Notes: generated by a model not told the origin, from the letters alone. DNA of 64,000 nt from Bradyrhizobium agreste (GCF_016031625.1 NZ_JACCHP010000011.1:62001-126000), one strand, 5' to 3'; shown: positions 8,848-17,995, counted from the stretch's first letter. Numbers and translations are program-made.

Positions 8848-10371
8848 ATGGCCGAGAACAAGAAGCCGAGCGGACCCGATCTGAGCAAAGGCGTGTCGCT
8901 GACCGCGTTCAAGGACGGCAAATTGCTTGGTCAGGTCGGCGAGGAAGACGTCCTGCTGGTGCAGGCCGGCGGCGAGATCTTTGCCATCGAGCCAGCCTGC
9001 AGCCATTATCACGGCCCGCTCGCCGAAGGCCTGGTGGTGGGCGACACCATCCGCTGTCCCTGGCATCATGCCTGCTTCTCGTTGCGATCAGGCGAAGCCA
9101 CGCGCCCGCCGGCATTGAATGCGCTGGCGGTGTGGGAGGTCGAGCGCGATCAGGACAACATCATCGTCCGGCGCAAGCGCGAGGCACTGACGCCGCGGGC
9201 CGCCCATCGCAGCGCGACGACGCCGGACAAATTCGTCATTGTCGGCGGCGGTGCTGCCGGCTTCGCCGCCGCCGAGGCACTCCGACGCGAGGGCTTTGCC
9301 GGCGCCATCACCATGCTCAGCAATGACGGCGCGATGCCGGTCGACCGTCCGAACCTCTCCAAGGATTACCTCGCTGGGAACGCGCCGGAGGACTGGTTGC
9401 CGTTGCGCGGTGAGGATTATTACCGGGACGCGGGCATCGATCTCAGGCTCAACACCGACGTCTGCGCGATCGATGTGAAGACGCGCAGTGTCACTCTCGG
9501 CAATGGCGACAAGCTGCCGTTCGACCGGCTGCTGCTCGCGACCGGCGCCGAGCCGGTGAAGCTCCAGATCCCCGGCGCGGATCAGCCGCATGTTCACACC
9601 CTGCGCTCCGTCGCCGATAGCCGTGCCATCATCAAGGCGGCGGGGAGTGCCAGGCGCGCGCTGGTGGTCGGTGCCAGCTTCATCGGCCTCGAGGTCGCGG
9701 CGTCCTTGCGGGCGCGCAAGATCGAGGTGCACGTGGTCGCGCCGGACGAGCGGCCGATGCAGAAGGTGCTCGGGGCCGAGATGGGCGATTTCGTGCGGTC
9801 CCTGCACGAGGAGAACGGCGTCGTCTTTCACCTGAAGGACACGGTGGACAAGCTCGATGGCATGCGCGCGACGCTGAAGAGCGGCGCAGTCATCGAAGCT
9901 GATCTCGTCGTCGTCGGCATCGGCGTCAAGCCGCGCCTCGCGCTCGCCGAGCAGGCTGGCCTGGCCGACGATCGTGGCGTCAGCGTCAGCGAATATCTGG
10001 AGACCAGCATCACCGGCATCTTCGCGGCCGGCGATATCGCGCGCTGGCCCGATCCGCATTCGCGGCAAATCATCCGCGTCGAGCATTGGGTGGTGGCGGA
10101 GCGGCAGGGGCAGACCGCGGCGCGCAATATGCTCGGCAGGCGCGAGCGCTTCGATGCGGTGCCGTTCTTCTGGAGCCAGCACTATGACGTGCCGATCAAC
10201 TATGTCGGCCACGCAGAAGACTTCGATGACATCGCGATCGACGGAAGCATTGCCGGAAAGGACTGTTTCCTGACGTATCGCAAGGGCGGCCGCGTGCTTG
10301 CGGTCGCGTCGATTTATCGCGATCTCGACAATCTCAAGGCCGAACTGGAGATGGAGCGCTCGCGCGGCTGA
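8848..10371 (+). CDS. Rieske ferredoxin fused to FAD/NAD(P) reductase (AIF-like)
   Basis: A 507-residue fusion. Residues ~15-105 are a Rieske [2Fe-2S] domain with both ligand pairs visible (CSHYHGPL and CPWHHACF). Residues ~125-500 are a pyridine nucleotide-disulfide oxidoreductase: FAD-binding GGGAAGFAAAEAL near 130, NAD(P)-binding GASFIGLEVAASL near 270, and FAD-contact AAGDIARWP near 395. The layout matches apoptosis-inducing-factor-like reductases and fits electron transfer from NAD(P)H to an unknown acceptor. The start at 8848 has AAGGAGG about 7 nt upstream. Confidence 0.92.
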   Translation: MAENKKPSGPDLSKGVSLTAFKDGKLLGQVGEEDVLLVQAGGEIFAIEPACSHYHGPLAEGLVVGDTIRCPWHHACFSLRSGEATRPPALNALAVWEVERDQDNIIVRRKREALTPRAAHRSATTPDKFVIVGGGAAGFAAAEALRREGFAGAITMLSNDGAMPVDRPNLSKDYLAGNAPEDWLPLRGEDYYRDAGIDLRLNTDVCAIDVKTRSVTLGNGDKLPFDRLLLATGAEPVKLQIPGADQPHVHTLRSVADSRAIIKAAGSARRALVVGASFIGLEVAASLRARKIEVHVVAPDERPMQKVLGAEMGDFVRSLHEENGVVFHLKDTVDKLDGMRATLKSGAVIEADLVVVGIGVKPRLALAEQAGLADDRGVSVSEYLETSITGIFAAGDIARWPDPHSRQIIRVEHWVVAERQGQTAARNMLGRRERFDAVPFFWSQHYDVPINYVGHAEDFDDIAIDGSIAGKDCFLTYRKGGRVLAVASIYRDLDNLKAELEMERSRG

Positions 10372-10388
10372 TTGCGTCGCATTTCACC

Positions 10389-10402
10389 TTGATTTGCGTC
10401 AA
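10389..10402. promoter_or_regulatory. FixK/FNR-type binding site
   Basis: TTGAT-TTGC-GTCAA is an exact match to the FNR/FixK2 consensus (TTGAT-N4-RTCAA). It lies 18-31 nt after the reductase stop and about 100 nt before the HdeD-like gene, a distance compatible with activation of that gene under low oxygen. Confidence 0.6.
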
Positions 10403-10500
10403 TGTTGCTGCCGGGAGGGGTGCTCTGCTGGCTGTCGTCCCGGTACGGTGCGTGCTATTCTGGCGTGTGCCCCCGGACTCCGCATGGAGGAGTGGCCGCC

Positions 10501-11076
10501 ATGACCAGTGCTTCTGACACGTCCCATCGTCCAAGCCTCGGCTCCGGCATAGCGGCGCTGCATGCCAAATGGGGCTGGATTGTCGCGCTCGGCGTCGTCT
10601 ATCTCATCGCGGGCTTCATTGCGCTCGGCAGCATGGTGATGGCGACGGTGGCGAGTGTCATCGTGGTCGGCGCCATGATGATCGTCGCCGGCGTGACGGA
10701 GATCATCGGTGCTTTCCAGCTCAAGAGCTGGGGCAAGTTCCTGATCTGGGCCTTGCTCGGCGTGCTCTACGTCATCGCGGGCTTCCTCACCTTCGAGAAC
10801 CCGCTGTTTGCCGCGGTCCTGCTGACGCTATTCCTCGGTGCATCGCTGCTGGCGTCCGGCGCCGTCAGGCTGTTTCTCGCCTTCAGCATGAAGCGGGAAA
10901 GCCCGTGGATCTGGGTGGCGCTGTCGGCCGTCATCACGCTGCTGCTTGGCCTCTTGATCCTGGCGCGCTGGCCGGTGAACAGCGTCTACATCCTCGGCCT
11001 GTTCCTCGGCATCGACCTTATTATGGCCGGCGCCGGCTGGATCAGCATCGGCCTCAGCCTGAAGCGGCGCGGCTAG
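10501..11076 (+). CDS. HdeD-family inner-membrane protein
   Basis: A 191-residue protein with about six hydrophobic helices and the repeated pattern of HdeD proteins (GVVYLIAGFIAL, GVLYVIAGFLTF and LGLLILARWP). HdeD in enterobacteria is an acid-stress membrane protein; the function in this lineage is not known. The start has GGAGGAG upstream. A FixK/FNR-type box about 100 nt upstream suggests oxygen-responsive expression. Confidence 0.85.
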   Translation: MTSASDTSHRPSLGSGIAALHAKWGWIVALGVVYLIAGFIALGSMVMATVASVIVVGAMMIVAGVTEIIGAFQLKSWGKFLIWALLGVLYVIAGFLTFENPLFAAVLLTLFLGASLLASGAVRLFLAFSMKRESPWIWVALSAVITLLLGLLILARWPVNSVYILGLFLGIDLIMAGAGWISIGLSLKRRG

Positions 11077-11204
11077 GCGTGCCGCGAGCCATCAGCAACT
11101 CGACGCAAGACCGTTTTCCGGAACTCCGCTGATCTGATGCGCTGAAAAAAGCAGCGCGCTGTGCGGGCGCTTCGACGCGCGGCGATGATCATCGGGGAGA
11201 AACC

Positions 11205-12416
11205 ATGAGAGCCGCTTTGGCCGTGGCCGCAGCCTTGGCTGCCGCCTGCCTGTCCACGCGTGCACCTGCGCAAAAAGCCTATGGTCCTGGCGTCAGCGAC
11301 ACCGAGATCAAGATCGGCAACACCATGCCCTATAGCGGCCCGGCCTCGCCGCTCAGCATCACGGGACGGGTGATCTCCGCCTATTTCGATGAGATCAACG
11401 AGAAGGGCGGCGTTGGCGGCCGCAAGCTCAACCTGATCTCGCTCGACGATGCGTTCTCGCCGCCCAAGACCATGGAAGCCGCGCGGCGCCTTGTCGAAGG
11501 CGACGGCGTCGCCTTCATCTTCGCCACCATGGGCACGGCACCGAGCTCGGCAATCGCAAAATATCTCAACAGCAACAAGGTGCCGCAGATCTTCCTGATC
11601 AGCTCGGCCTCGAAGTGGAACGATCCCGCCAACATGCCCTGGTCGATCGCGCTGCCCTGGGCGCCGAACTACACCAGCGAGGCCGCGATCGACGTCGCTT
11701 ATGCCCGCGCCAAGAACCCGAATGCACGCTTTGCGGTGCTCTACCAGAACGACGACGCCGGCAAGGAATATCTTCGCGGCGTCAAGGAGGCGCTCGGTGC
11801 CGACGCCGACAAGGCGATCGCGATGGCCTCGAGCTTCGAGGTCGCCGACCCCACCGTCGATTCCCAGGTCCTGACGCTCGCCAATACCAAGGCCGACGTC
11901 TTCATGATCTATTCGGTGACGCCGCGGGCCTGCGCGCAGGCGATCCGCAAGGCGCACGAGGTCGGCTGGCAGCCGACGCGCTTTCTCGCCTCCGGCTGCG
12001 CCAATAAGGCTACCGTGATGGCGCCGGCTGGCCTGGAGGCCGGTAAGGGTGTGCTGTCGCTTGGCGCTCTCAAGCCCTTCGTCGAAGCGCCGAAGGACGA
12101 TCCAGCGATGACGGCCTATATCGACTTCATGAAGAAGCGCCTGCCCAATGCCGACATCAACAACGTCGCCGGCCTCTACGGCTACACCGTCGCCGAGGCG
12201 CTGGTGGTGCTGCTGAAGCAGTGCAAGGACAATCTGACGCGCGAGAACATCATGGCGCAGGCGGCAAACCTGAAGAGCGTGCCGCTGTCGCTCCTGATGC
12301 CCGGCATCACCCTCAACACCACGCCGCAGGATTTCCGCCCAATCAAGGACGGCTACATGCTGCAGTTCGACGGCAACGACTGGGTCGTGGCGAGCGAGCT
12401 GTTGCGGGGGACGTGA
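11205..12416 (+). CDS. Branched-chain amino-acid-type ABC substrate-binding protein
   Basis: A 403-residue LivK-like periplasmic receptor with a signal peptide (cleavage probably after the RAPAQ region, residue ~23). The family pattern is clear: DTEIKIGNTMPYSGP near 31, DDAFSPPKTMEAARRLVEGDGVAFIFATMGT near 82, and AGLYGYTVAEALVVLLK near 325. GGGGAG precedes the ATG. No permease or ATPase genes are next to it, so it is an orphan receptor that must use a transporter encoded elsewhere. Confidence 0.9.
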   Translation: MRAALAVAAALAAACLSTRAPAQKAYGPGVSDTEIKIGNTMPYSGPASPLSITGRVISAYFDEINEKGGVGGRKLNLISLDDAFSPPKTMEAARRLVEGDGVAFIFATMGTAPSSAIAKYLNSNKVPQIFLISSASKWNDPANMPWSIALPWAPNYTSEAAIDVAYARAKNPNARFAVLYQNDDAGKEYLRGVKEALGADADKAIAMASSFEVADPTVDSQVLTLANTKADVFMIYSVTPRACAQAIRKAHEVGWQPTRFLASGCANKATVMAPAGLEAGKGVLSLGALKPFVEAPKDDPAMTAYIDFMKKRLPNADINNVAGLYGYTVAEALVVLLKQCKDNLTRENIMAQAANLKSVPLSLLMPGITLNTTPQDFRPIKDGYMLQFDGNDWVVASELLRGT

Positions 12417-12444
12417 GACGGCGCTCTCTCGGCGAACCAGGAAT

Positions 12445-12537
12445 CGTAGGGTGGGCAAAGGCGCACTTGCGCCGTGCCCACCATCTATCAATGGTTTGAG
12501 AGAGCGCGTGGGCACGCTTCGCTTTGCTCAGCCTACG
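12445..12537. repeat. Palindromic intergenic repeat (CGTAGGGTGGGCAAAG type)
   Basis: The ends form an inverted repeat: CGTAGGGTGGGCAAAGGCG on the left and CGCTTTGCTCAGCCTACG on the right, with an inner GGCGCACTTGCGCC hairpin. It lies in the gap between two orphan binding-protein genes. From memory such elements are dispersed in Bradyrhizobium genomes; only one copy is in this window. Confidence 0.6.
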
Positions 12538-12702
12538 AGACTGCGAGCTGTGTAACCGCCAGTCCCTCTTCCTCAATGGCGGCTTTGTCATAAGTTGAAG
12601 CAGCCATCCGATTCTTCTCGGTCAGCCGCTGACGGCAAACTCCCCGGAACGGTGCCCATATGCTAGTCTGGCGGCAGCGAGGATTTGCGAGGTCACGATG
12701 GT

Positions 12703-13671
12703 ATGAGACGGCGCGAGTTCATCAAAGCCTTCGGCAGCGCGGCGCTCGCGTTCCCGCTTCCGGCTCAGGCGCAAAAATCCGCGATACCGGTAGTCGGCTC
12801 TCTGAATCGCCCGAGCCCGGGGACGGAGGCGTTCGGCACCGCGTTCCGTCGCGGTCTCAAGCAAATGGGATTTGTCGAAGGCGAGAATCTTCTGGTTGAA
12901 GGGCGTTGGCCCAACCCAAACGAAGATTTGCGAGAGGCCGCGGCCGAGCTCGTGCGGAAGCAGGTTGCCGTAATCTTTACGGCCGACAATGGCGGAGCGC
13001 TGGCCGCCAAGGCAGCGACCTCGCAAATTCCGATCGTGTTTGTCGTGGGTCTTGATCCCGTTGCCATGGGTCTCGTTGCCACCATCAACCGGCCAGGCGG
13101 CAACGCCACGGGCGTGTCGTTCCAGGTGAGTGCATTGGAGCCGAAGCGGTTCGAATTGCTGCGTGCGCTATTGCCCGCGGCTTCCCTGGTCGGAGTGCTG
13201 GTCAACCCGGACAATCCGAACGCAGATCCAAGTGCCGTGCGCCTGGCCGCATCTGCCTCGGGGCTGCGGCTGCTCGTTGTCGAGGCTCGCACTCTTGCCG
13301 AGGTGGAAAGCGCATTCGCGCAACTGATTCAACGCGGAGCGAATGCGCTGCTGGTGACCTCCGATCGCCTGTTCAATCTGGAGCGTCGTCAGCTGGTGGA
13401 TTTCGCGGCGCGAGCCGGCATTCCGACCATCTATCCTTGGCGCGACTTTGCCGATGCTGGCGGCTTGATGAGCTATGGTAACAGTCTCACGGACGCATTT
13501 CGGCAGGGCGGGCTGTATGTTGGCCGCATCCTCAGAGGTGACAAGCCGGCCAGTTTGCCTATCTGGCAACCCACCAGGTTCGAGTTCGTGATCAACCTCA
13601 AAACGGCAAAGGCAATGGGCCTCGACATCCCGCCGGCTTTGCTGGCGTTTGCCGACGAGGTGATCGAGTGA
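12703..13671 (+). CDS. ABC transporter substrate-binding protein (ABC_sub_bind / TrpX-like)
   Basis: A 322-residue solute-binding protein. The N-terminus MRRREFIKAFGSAALAFPLP is a Tat-type signal (RRxFI pattern followed by a hydrophobic stretch). The body carries the hallmarks of the ABC_sub_bind family: FRRGLKQMGFVEGENLLVE near 50, VFVVGLDPVAMGLVATINRPGGNATG near 110 and PTIYPWRDFADAGGLMSYG near 240. No permease is adjacent. The ATG at 12703 is 18 nt inside a longer possible frame and is preferred because it begins directly with the twin-arginine segment. Confidence 0.85.
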   Translation: MRRREFIKAFGSAALAFPLPAQAQKSAIPVVGSLNRPSPGTEAFGTAFRRGLKQMGFVEGENLLVEGRWPNPNEDLREAAAELVRKQVAVIFTADNGGALAAKAATSQIPIVFVVGLDPVAMGLVATINRPGGNATGVSFQVSALEPKRFELLRALLPAASLVGVLVNPDNPNADPSAVRLAASASGLRLLVVEARTLAEVESAFAQLIQRGANALLVTSDRLFNLERRQLVDFAARAGIPTIYPWRDFADAGGLMSYGNSLTDAFRQGGLYVGRILRGDKPASLPIWQPTRFEFVINLKTAKAMGLDIPPALLAFADEVIE

Positions 13672-13732
13672 TCGTCTCACGATCGTCGATCGCATGGAGG
13701 CACGCTTATCGGTCGCTCGATGGGGCTCAGAG

Positions 13733-13823
13733 CCATCACTTCGTTGGGCTTGGCCTTGAAGCGGCGCGGCGAGCCGGCCTCTACGGCCACGCTGTCGCGG
13801 AGGCGCTGGCGGTGCTGCTGAAG
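13733..13823 (+). pseudogene. Chimeric remnant: hdeD tail joined to livK segment
   Basis: Bases 13733-13771 read ITSLGLALKRRG, matching the C-terminus of the HdeD-like protein (ISIGLSLKRRG), and bases 13773-13823 read AGLYGHAVAEALAVLLK, matching an internal segment of the LivK-like receptor (AGLYGYTVAEALVVLLK). Both intact genes lie next to each other 1.5-3 kb upstream in the same order. This looks like a collapsed duplicate of the hdeD-livK pair with everything between deleted. Confidence 0.6.
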
Positions 13824-13850
13824 CGACGTCGCGGCGACGTAGACGGTGCA

Positions 13851-14030
13851 CCCTCTCCCCTTGTGGGAGAGGGTGGATGCGCGAAGCGCAGCCGGGTGAG
13901 GGGTCTCTCTCGCCGCGACCGGTGTTGCCGGCGGAGAGAACCCCTCATCCTAGCCGAAGCTACGCTTCGGCGTCCTCGATAACGGCGGCCGAAGGGCCCC
14001 CTATGCCACCTTCTCCCACAAGGGGAGGAG
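13851..14030. repeat. Long interrupted inverted repeat in gene-free region
   Basis: The outer ends are complementary: CCCTCTCCCCTTGTGGGAGA on the left and the matching TTCTCCCACAAGGGGAGGAGG on the right (20 nt or less each counted here), with GGTGAGGGGT / ACCCCTCA complementarity inside. Such elements are frequent between genes in Bradyrhizobium and relatives (recalled, not checked). The interior has no believable gene. It fills most of the gene-free gap 13672-14263. Confidence 0.6.
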
Positions 14031-14197
14031 GGAAGAAGGAGACCGCCAATGGACTTCCATCACTCCGCAGGTTCGCTGAAGCTCCAGATGGGCTAGCGCC
14101 GTTGTGGTCTTTGGCCACATTGCGCATCCGCGTCGTTTCGAAGGGTCGCGACGGGCAAGTCCCAGGTTTTGGATGCGACGCAGTATGGCTTCAGATC

Positions 14198-14210
14198 ATT
14201 GTAGTACAAT
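14198..14210. promoter_or_regulatory. Perfect palindrome, GntR/FadR-like operator
   Basis: ATTGTA-G-TACAAT is a perfect 13-bp palindrome fitting the GntR/FadR half-site pattern TNGTNNNACNA. It is 54 nt before the proposed start of the membrane protein gene. No GntR gene is in the window, so the binding factor is inferred only from the pattern. Confidence 0.3.
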
Positions 14211-14263
14211 GGTAACCACTACTGACCGAGAGTGACCCTGCACGCCATGGCAGGTTCACCCAG

Positions 14264-15814
14264 GTGAAAGAGCACAGATCGCTTTCGCGCGAGAAAACGT
14301 CCGCGGCCATCGCGACAAGCGATGACGCCTTGGCTATGCCGGCAAGCCATTTCCGCATGAGCCTGCGTTGGCTGATCGTCGCGGCGCTCCTCCTGGCCGC
14401 CTTGCTCGTCCAGATACCGATCGTCCTGAACCCGGATCTGGCCTGCCTGCTGACGGAGGGCGAGCAGGTCCTGGATGGCCGCAAGCCCGGCGTCGATCTC
14501 TTCGAGCTGAATCCACCGCTGTCGGTCTATCTGTACATGCCGGCATCGATGCTTGCGCGAACGACCGGCATTGCGCCTGAAGTGATCGTGATCATCCTGA
14601 TCCTGGTCGAAATCGTCGTCGCGCTTCTGATCATCGATCGTGCCGCTGCGGCGGCAAGGCTGGCGCCTGAAGAGCGGATCATTGCAACCTGCCTGTTCGC
14701 GTTCTTGTTCGCAATTCTTCCCATCGGCGTATTCGGACAGCGTGAGCACGTCGCCGTCATTGCGCTGACCCCTTTCATTGCCGTCACCGCGATCCGCTGG
14801 CGCGGCCTCAGCCCCGGACCGGTTGCGGTCCTGGCAGGACTTGGCGCGGGGCTCGCCATGAGCATCAAGCCCCACCTCGCGCTGGTCGTAGGACTTCCGA
14901 TCGTCCTTGCCGTCTTCCGCCAGCGCTCGCTAAGGCCGTTGTTCTCCCCGGAAGCGATGATGGCGGCTGCGGTCGTCATCGGCTACGGAGCGGTCCTCGT
15001 CTTCGTCTTCCCCGCTTATCTGTTCGACTATGCGCCGATGGTCTCGGCCGCCTATCTGCCGTTGCGGATGAATCTGGGCGATCTGCTGTCGTTCCCCGCG
15101 ATGGTGATGGCAGGATCCATCGTGTTTCTCGGCCTGCTGGCTCCGCACGAGTTCAAGATGGGAGGCAGTGCGACCCCGTGGCTCGTCGCAGCGGTCGGCG
15201 GCGCCGCGAGTTTCGTTCTCCAGGGCAAGCATTGGACCTACACGGCGTTTGCGCTCTGCGTCTTTGCGATTGCCGCGCCGCTCTTGCATGCGCGCATGAG
15301 GACGATGCGGATGCCCGTCATGATCGCCGGCCTCGCTGCCATTGCGCTCATCGGCTACTGTCTCTCCTTGCAGGTCCGGCCGTTTCCGCCGCTCAAGGAG
15401 CGCGTCCAGGCCCTGGCAAAGCATCCGCGGCTGATCACGATCGGGGATCACGTCGCGCTGGGGCATCCGCTCGTCCGTGAGGTCAACGGGACCTGGGTGG
15501 GCAGCTCCTGCGTGCAGGTGTTGGCGGCGGGCGCGATGATGCTTCAGAAAACGAGGCAGCCAACCGAAGGCGAGCGCGCAAGGCTGGACGGCATCATCGA
15601 TTTCGAGCGGCGGCACCTGCTCGCGGACCTGCGCGCCGGTCGCCCGGATGTGATCCTCGTGGATACCCATCTGCTGAGCGCGGTCCCGTTCGACTGGCTG
15701 GCCTGGGCAAGGTCCGATCCCGACCTCGCGGCGGAGCTAAGCCGTTACCGCGAAGTCGAGGATGCCGGAGGCCGCGTCCGGATCCTGGTCGCTCGATCGG
15801 GCTCGGAGCGCTAA
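14264..15814 (+). CDS. Polytopic membrane protein, possibly GT-C glycosyltransferase-like
   Basis: A 516-residue protein with about ten hydrophobic helices from residue ~30 to ~375 and a soluble C-terminal part (~140 residues). After the first helix comes a polar loop with TEGEQVLDGRKPGVDLFELNPP, which resembles the acidic first periplasmic loop of GT-C/PMT-like glycosyltransferases. That family link is tentative. Start is GTG 14264, with ATG 14336 or 14357 as alternatives. A GntR-like palindrome lies just upstream. Confidence 0.65.
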   Translation: MKEHRSLSREKTSAAIATSDDALAMPASHFRMSLRWLIVAALLLAALLVQIPIVLNPDLACLLTEGEQVLDGRKPGVDLFELNPPLSVYLYMPASMLARTTGIAPEVIVIILILVEIVVALLIIDRAAAAARLAPEERIIATCLFAFLFAILPIGVFGQREHVAVIALTPFIAVTAIRWRGLSPGPVAVLAGLGAGLAMSIKPHLALVVGLPIVLAVFRQRSLRPLFSPEAMMAAAVVIGYGAVLVFVFPAYLFDYAPMVSAAYLPLRMNLGDLLSFPAMVMAGSIVFLGLLAPHEFKMGGSATPWLVAAVGGAASFVLQGKHWTYTAFALCVFAIAAPLLHARMRTMRMPVMIAGLAAIALIGYCLSLQVRPFPPLKERVQALAKHPRLITIGDHVALGHPLVREVNGTWVGSSCVQVLAAGAMMLQKTRQPTEGERARLDGIIDFERRHLLADLRAGRPDVILVDTHLLSAVPFDWLAWARSDPDLAAELSRYREVEDAGGRVRILVARSGSER

Positions 15815-15877
15815 CCCCGTTCGGTTGTGCTCCGGCCGCGGCAAGCGTGCCACGCTCGGCATGCTGACATCACGCCA

Positions 15878-15998
15878 GTGTTTTGCCCGACGAGTCAAAA
15901 TCGATTCGTAAAAACAGCAGGCGTTCACGCCGGCCGCCAAGCCATTGAAAAACCTGACCCCGGCTACTGTGCATGGGGTTGTTTTCTCAGTTTTTGTC
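15878..15998. repeat. Possible dispersed repeat remnant
   Basis: The gap between the membrane protein and the chemoreceptor contains AGTGTTTTGCCCGACGAGTC and, further on, CCTGACCCCGGCTACTGTGC followed by GGGGTTGTTTTC. From memory these strings recur in Bradyrhizobium intergenic regions; only one copy is present here, so this rests on recollection. Confidence 0.3.
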
Positions 15999-16031
15999 GG
16001 AGCGACCGTTTTCGCGGCGCGAGGTCGGGCG

Positions 16032-17771
16032 CTACCCCGCCTTGGCGATGCGGCTGTCCGCGGACCCCGCGCGCAGGTTCTGGAAGAACGTCTCCACCTC
16101 CCGCGACAGCGTCTGCGCCGTCTCGGTCAGGCTGCTGGCGGCGGTGAGGACCGAAGCCGCCGCCGTATCGGTCTCGCCGATGGCATCGCGCAGCGAGGTG
16201 ATGTTCGCCACCAGCGTCTCGTTGCCCTGCGCGGCGCTTTGCGCGTTGGAGGAGATCTCGCGCGTGGCCTGATCCTGCTGGCCGATGGCGCCGGCGATCG
16301 CGGACGTGACCTCGTTGATCTCGCGCACCGCCCCGCCGATCTCGCGCACGGCGTCGACCGCATTGCGCGTCGAGGCCTGGATCATCGCGACGTTCTCGCT
16401 GATCTCGGCCGTGGCCTTGGCGGTCTGGCCCGCGAGCGCCTTCACCTCGTGGGCGACGACGGCAAAGCCGCGGCCGGCATCGCCGGCGCGCGCCGCCTCG
16501 ATGGTGGCGTTCAGCGCGAGCAGGTTGGTCTGCTCGGCGATCGCCTGGATCAGGCTGAGCACGCCGTCGATGCGTTGCGTGGCTGCAGCGAGGCTCTCGA
16601 TCTCGGAGATCGACTTCTCCGTGCGCTGGCCGGTCTGCTCGACCGCGCCCGCGCTCTGCCGCACCTGGCGCCCGATCTCCACCACCGAGGCCGAAAGCTC
16701 CTCGGCCGCGCCCGCCACCGCGGTGACGTTGTGCGAGGCCTGCTCGGTGGCGTTGGCCGCGCTGCCGGCGCGGCTGCTCGCATCCGCGGTGACACGCGTG
16801 ATGGTCTGCGCCGTCTCGCGCATGACGGAGGCATTGTCGCTGAGGCCGCGCATGATCGCGCCGATCGCCTCGCGAAACTGCTCGACGGACTGCTCGATGT
16901 GACGGGCGCGCTCCTCGCGCGCGGCGGCGTCCTGCGACACTTGCGAGGCGAGGTTGCGGTTGCGCCCCATCGCATCCTGGAACACCTGGATGGCGCGGGC
17001 CAGCGCGCCGATCTCGTCGGCGCGGCCCGCGTGCGGCACCACGACATTTTCGGCGCCGTCGGCGACCTGCTCGATGGTGGCGGTGATCGCGGCGAGCGGC
17101 CGGGCGATCGAGCGGGCAATGATGACGATGCCGACGACGACGAGCGCCAGCGCCACGCCGCCGAGGCAGGTGAGGATGAACGACAATGTGCGGTTGGTCT
17201 CGGTCTGCTGCGCGATTTGCCTGGCGCGCTCCGCATACACCTTGGACAGCGCCTCGAGGTCCTTGTTCAGCGCCGTGCGCACGCTGCGGTTGGCGTCGTT
17301 GTCGCCCCATTCGCGGCCCGCCGCCGCGTTGATCTCGACGCCGCGCCGCACCAGCTCCTTGCGGAACTCGACGAACTGCTCGATGCGCTTCTTGAAAGTA
17401 GCGAACTGCTCGGCATCGTCGGCCTTGACGATGGTCTCCCAGCGCTTCACGACGTCGAGGATCTGGGCGTTGAACTTGAGCAGGCCGTCGCCGTATTTCT
17501 TCACCACGGCCGGCTCGGTCGACATGTAGACGCCGCGCGATTCCATCACCACCGCATAGACCAGCGAGTTGACCCGCTCGACGTTCAGCGCGGCCGCGTT
17601 CGCCGTCTCGATCGCGCCTGCGAGGTCGGCGCTGCGGCGGCTGTTGTAGTCCGACAAGATCGCGATCGCTGCCGTGAGCAGCGCGAACAGCGCGAAGATC
17701 GCATAGAGCTTGCCGGCAAGCGTGAAGCGGCCTGCCGGCTTGGCGGCATTCCCAGATCGGTCGAATGTCAT
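16032..17771 (-). CDS. Methyl-accepting chemotaxis protein
   Basis: A 579-residue chemoreceptor. A first transmembrane helix at ~20-40, a helical periplasmic sensor (~45-185), a second helix near 195-215, a HAMP domain (RSIARPLAAITATIEQVADG, ~218-270) and a cytoplasmic signalling domain with the conserved hairpin tip IAEQTNLLALNATIEAARAGDAGRGFAVVAHEVK near 415-450. ATG 17771 is preferred to a TTG at 17780. It is isolated from other chemotaxis genes; the ligand is unknown. Confidence 0.93.
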   Translation of the reverse strand: MTFDRSGNAAKPAGRFTLAGKLYAIFALFALLTAAIAILSDYNSRRSADLAGAIETANAAALNVERVNSLVYAVVMESRGVYMSTEPAVVKKYGDGLLKFNAQILDVVKRWETIVKADDAEQFATFKKRIEQFVEFRKELVRRGVEINAAAGREWGDNDANRSVRTALNKDLEALSKVYAERARQIAQQTETNRTLSFILTCLGGVALALVVVGIVIIARSIARPLAAITATIEQVADGAENVVVPHAGRADEIGALARAIQVFQDAMGRNRNLASQVSQDAAAREERARHIEQSVEQFREAIGAIMRGLSDNASVMRETAQTITRVTADASSRAGSAANATEQASHNVTAVAGAAEELSASVVEIGRQVRQSAGAVEQTGQRTEKSISEIESLAAATQRIDGVLSLIQAIAEQTNLLALNATIEAARAGDAGRGFAVVAHEVKALAGQTAKATAEISENVAMIQASTRNAVDAVREIGGAVREINEVTSAIAGAIGQQDQATREISSNAQSAAQGNETLVANITSLRDAIGETDTAAASVLTAASSLTETAQTLSREVETFFQNLRAGSADSRIAKAG

Positions 17772-17995
17772 GGTGTTCAAGGAGCCCGGATTGGCCTGAC
17801 CGGCCGGTGAACGGGGTCAGGCAAAATTGATGCAAAACTATGCAGAACGAAGATGGACGCAGCGTTAACGCAGCTCCTGGCCGCCTCCGCCCTTAGGCGA
17901 AGGAAAGGCAAGTCATTTCAGCGTCTTGATCCGAAGGTTTAGTTTCAGGATAGTCTTGGGAGTCGGCCGTTGGCCGAGCAACCCCGGAGAGACCC

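Noticed and set aside
11115..11140. EcfG-like GGAAC upstream of the LivK-like gene
   Set aside because: The spacer and -10 do not fit (CGCT at 15 nt instead of CGTT at 16-17).
15945..17810. 621-codon plus-strand frame opposite the chemoreceptor gene
   Set aside because: It mirrors the chemoreceptor codons in GC-rich DNA; the product is Arg/His/Asp-rich with no domain.
17781..17995. Possible cobalamin riboswitch before eutB
   Set aside because: No B12-box-like conserved core could be found in the gap.
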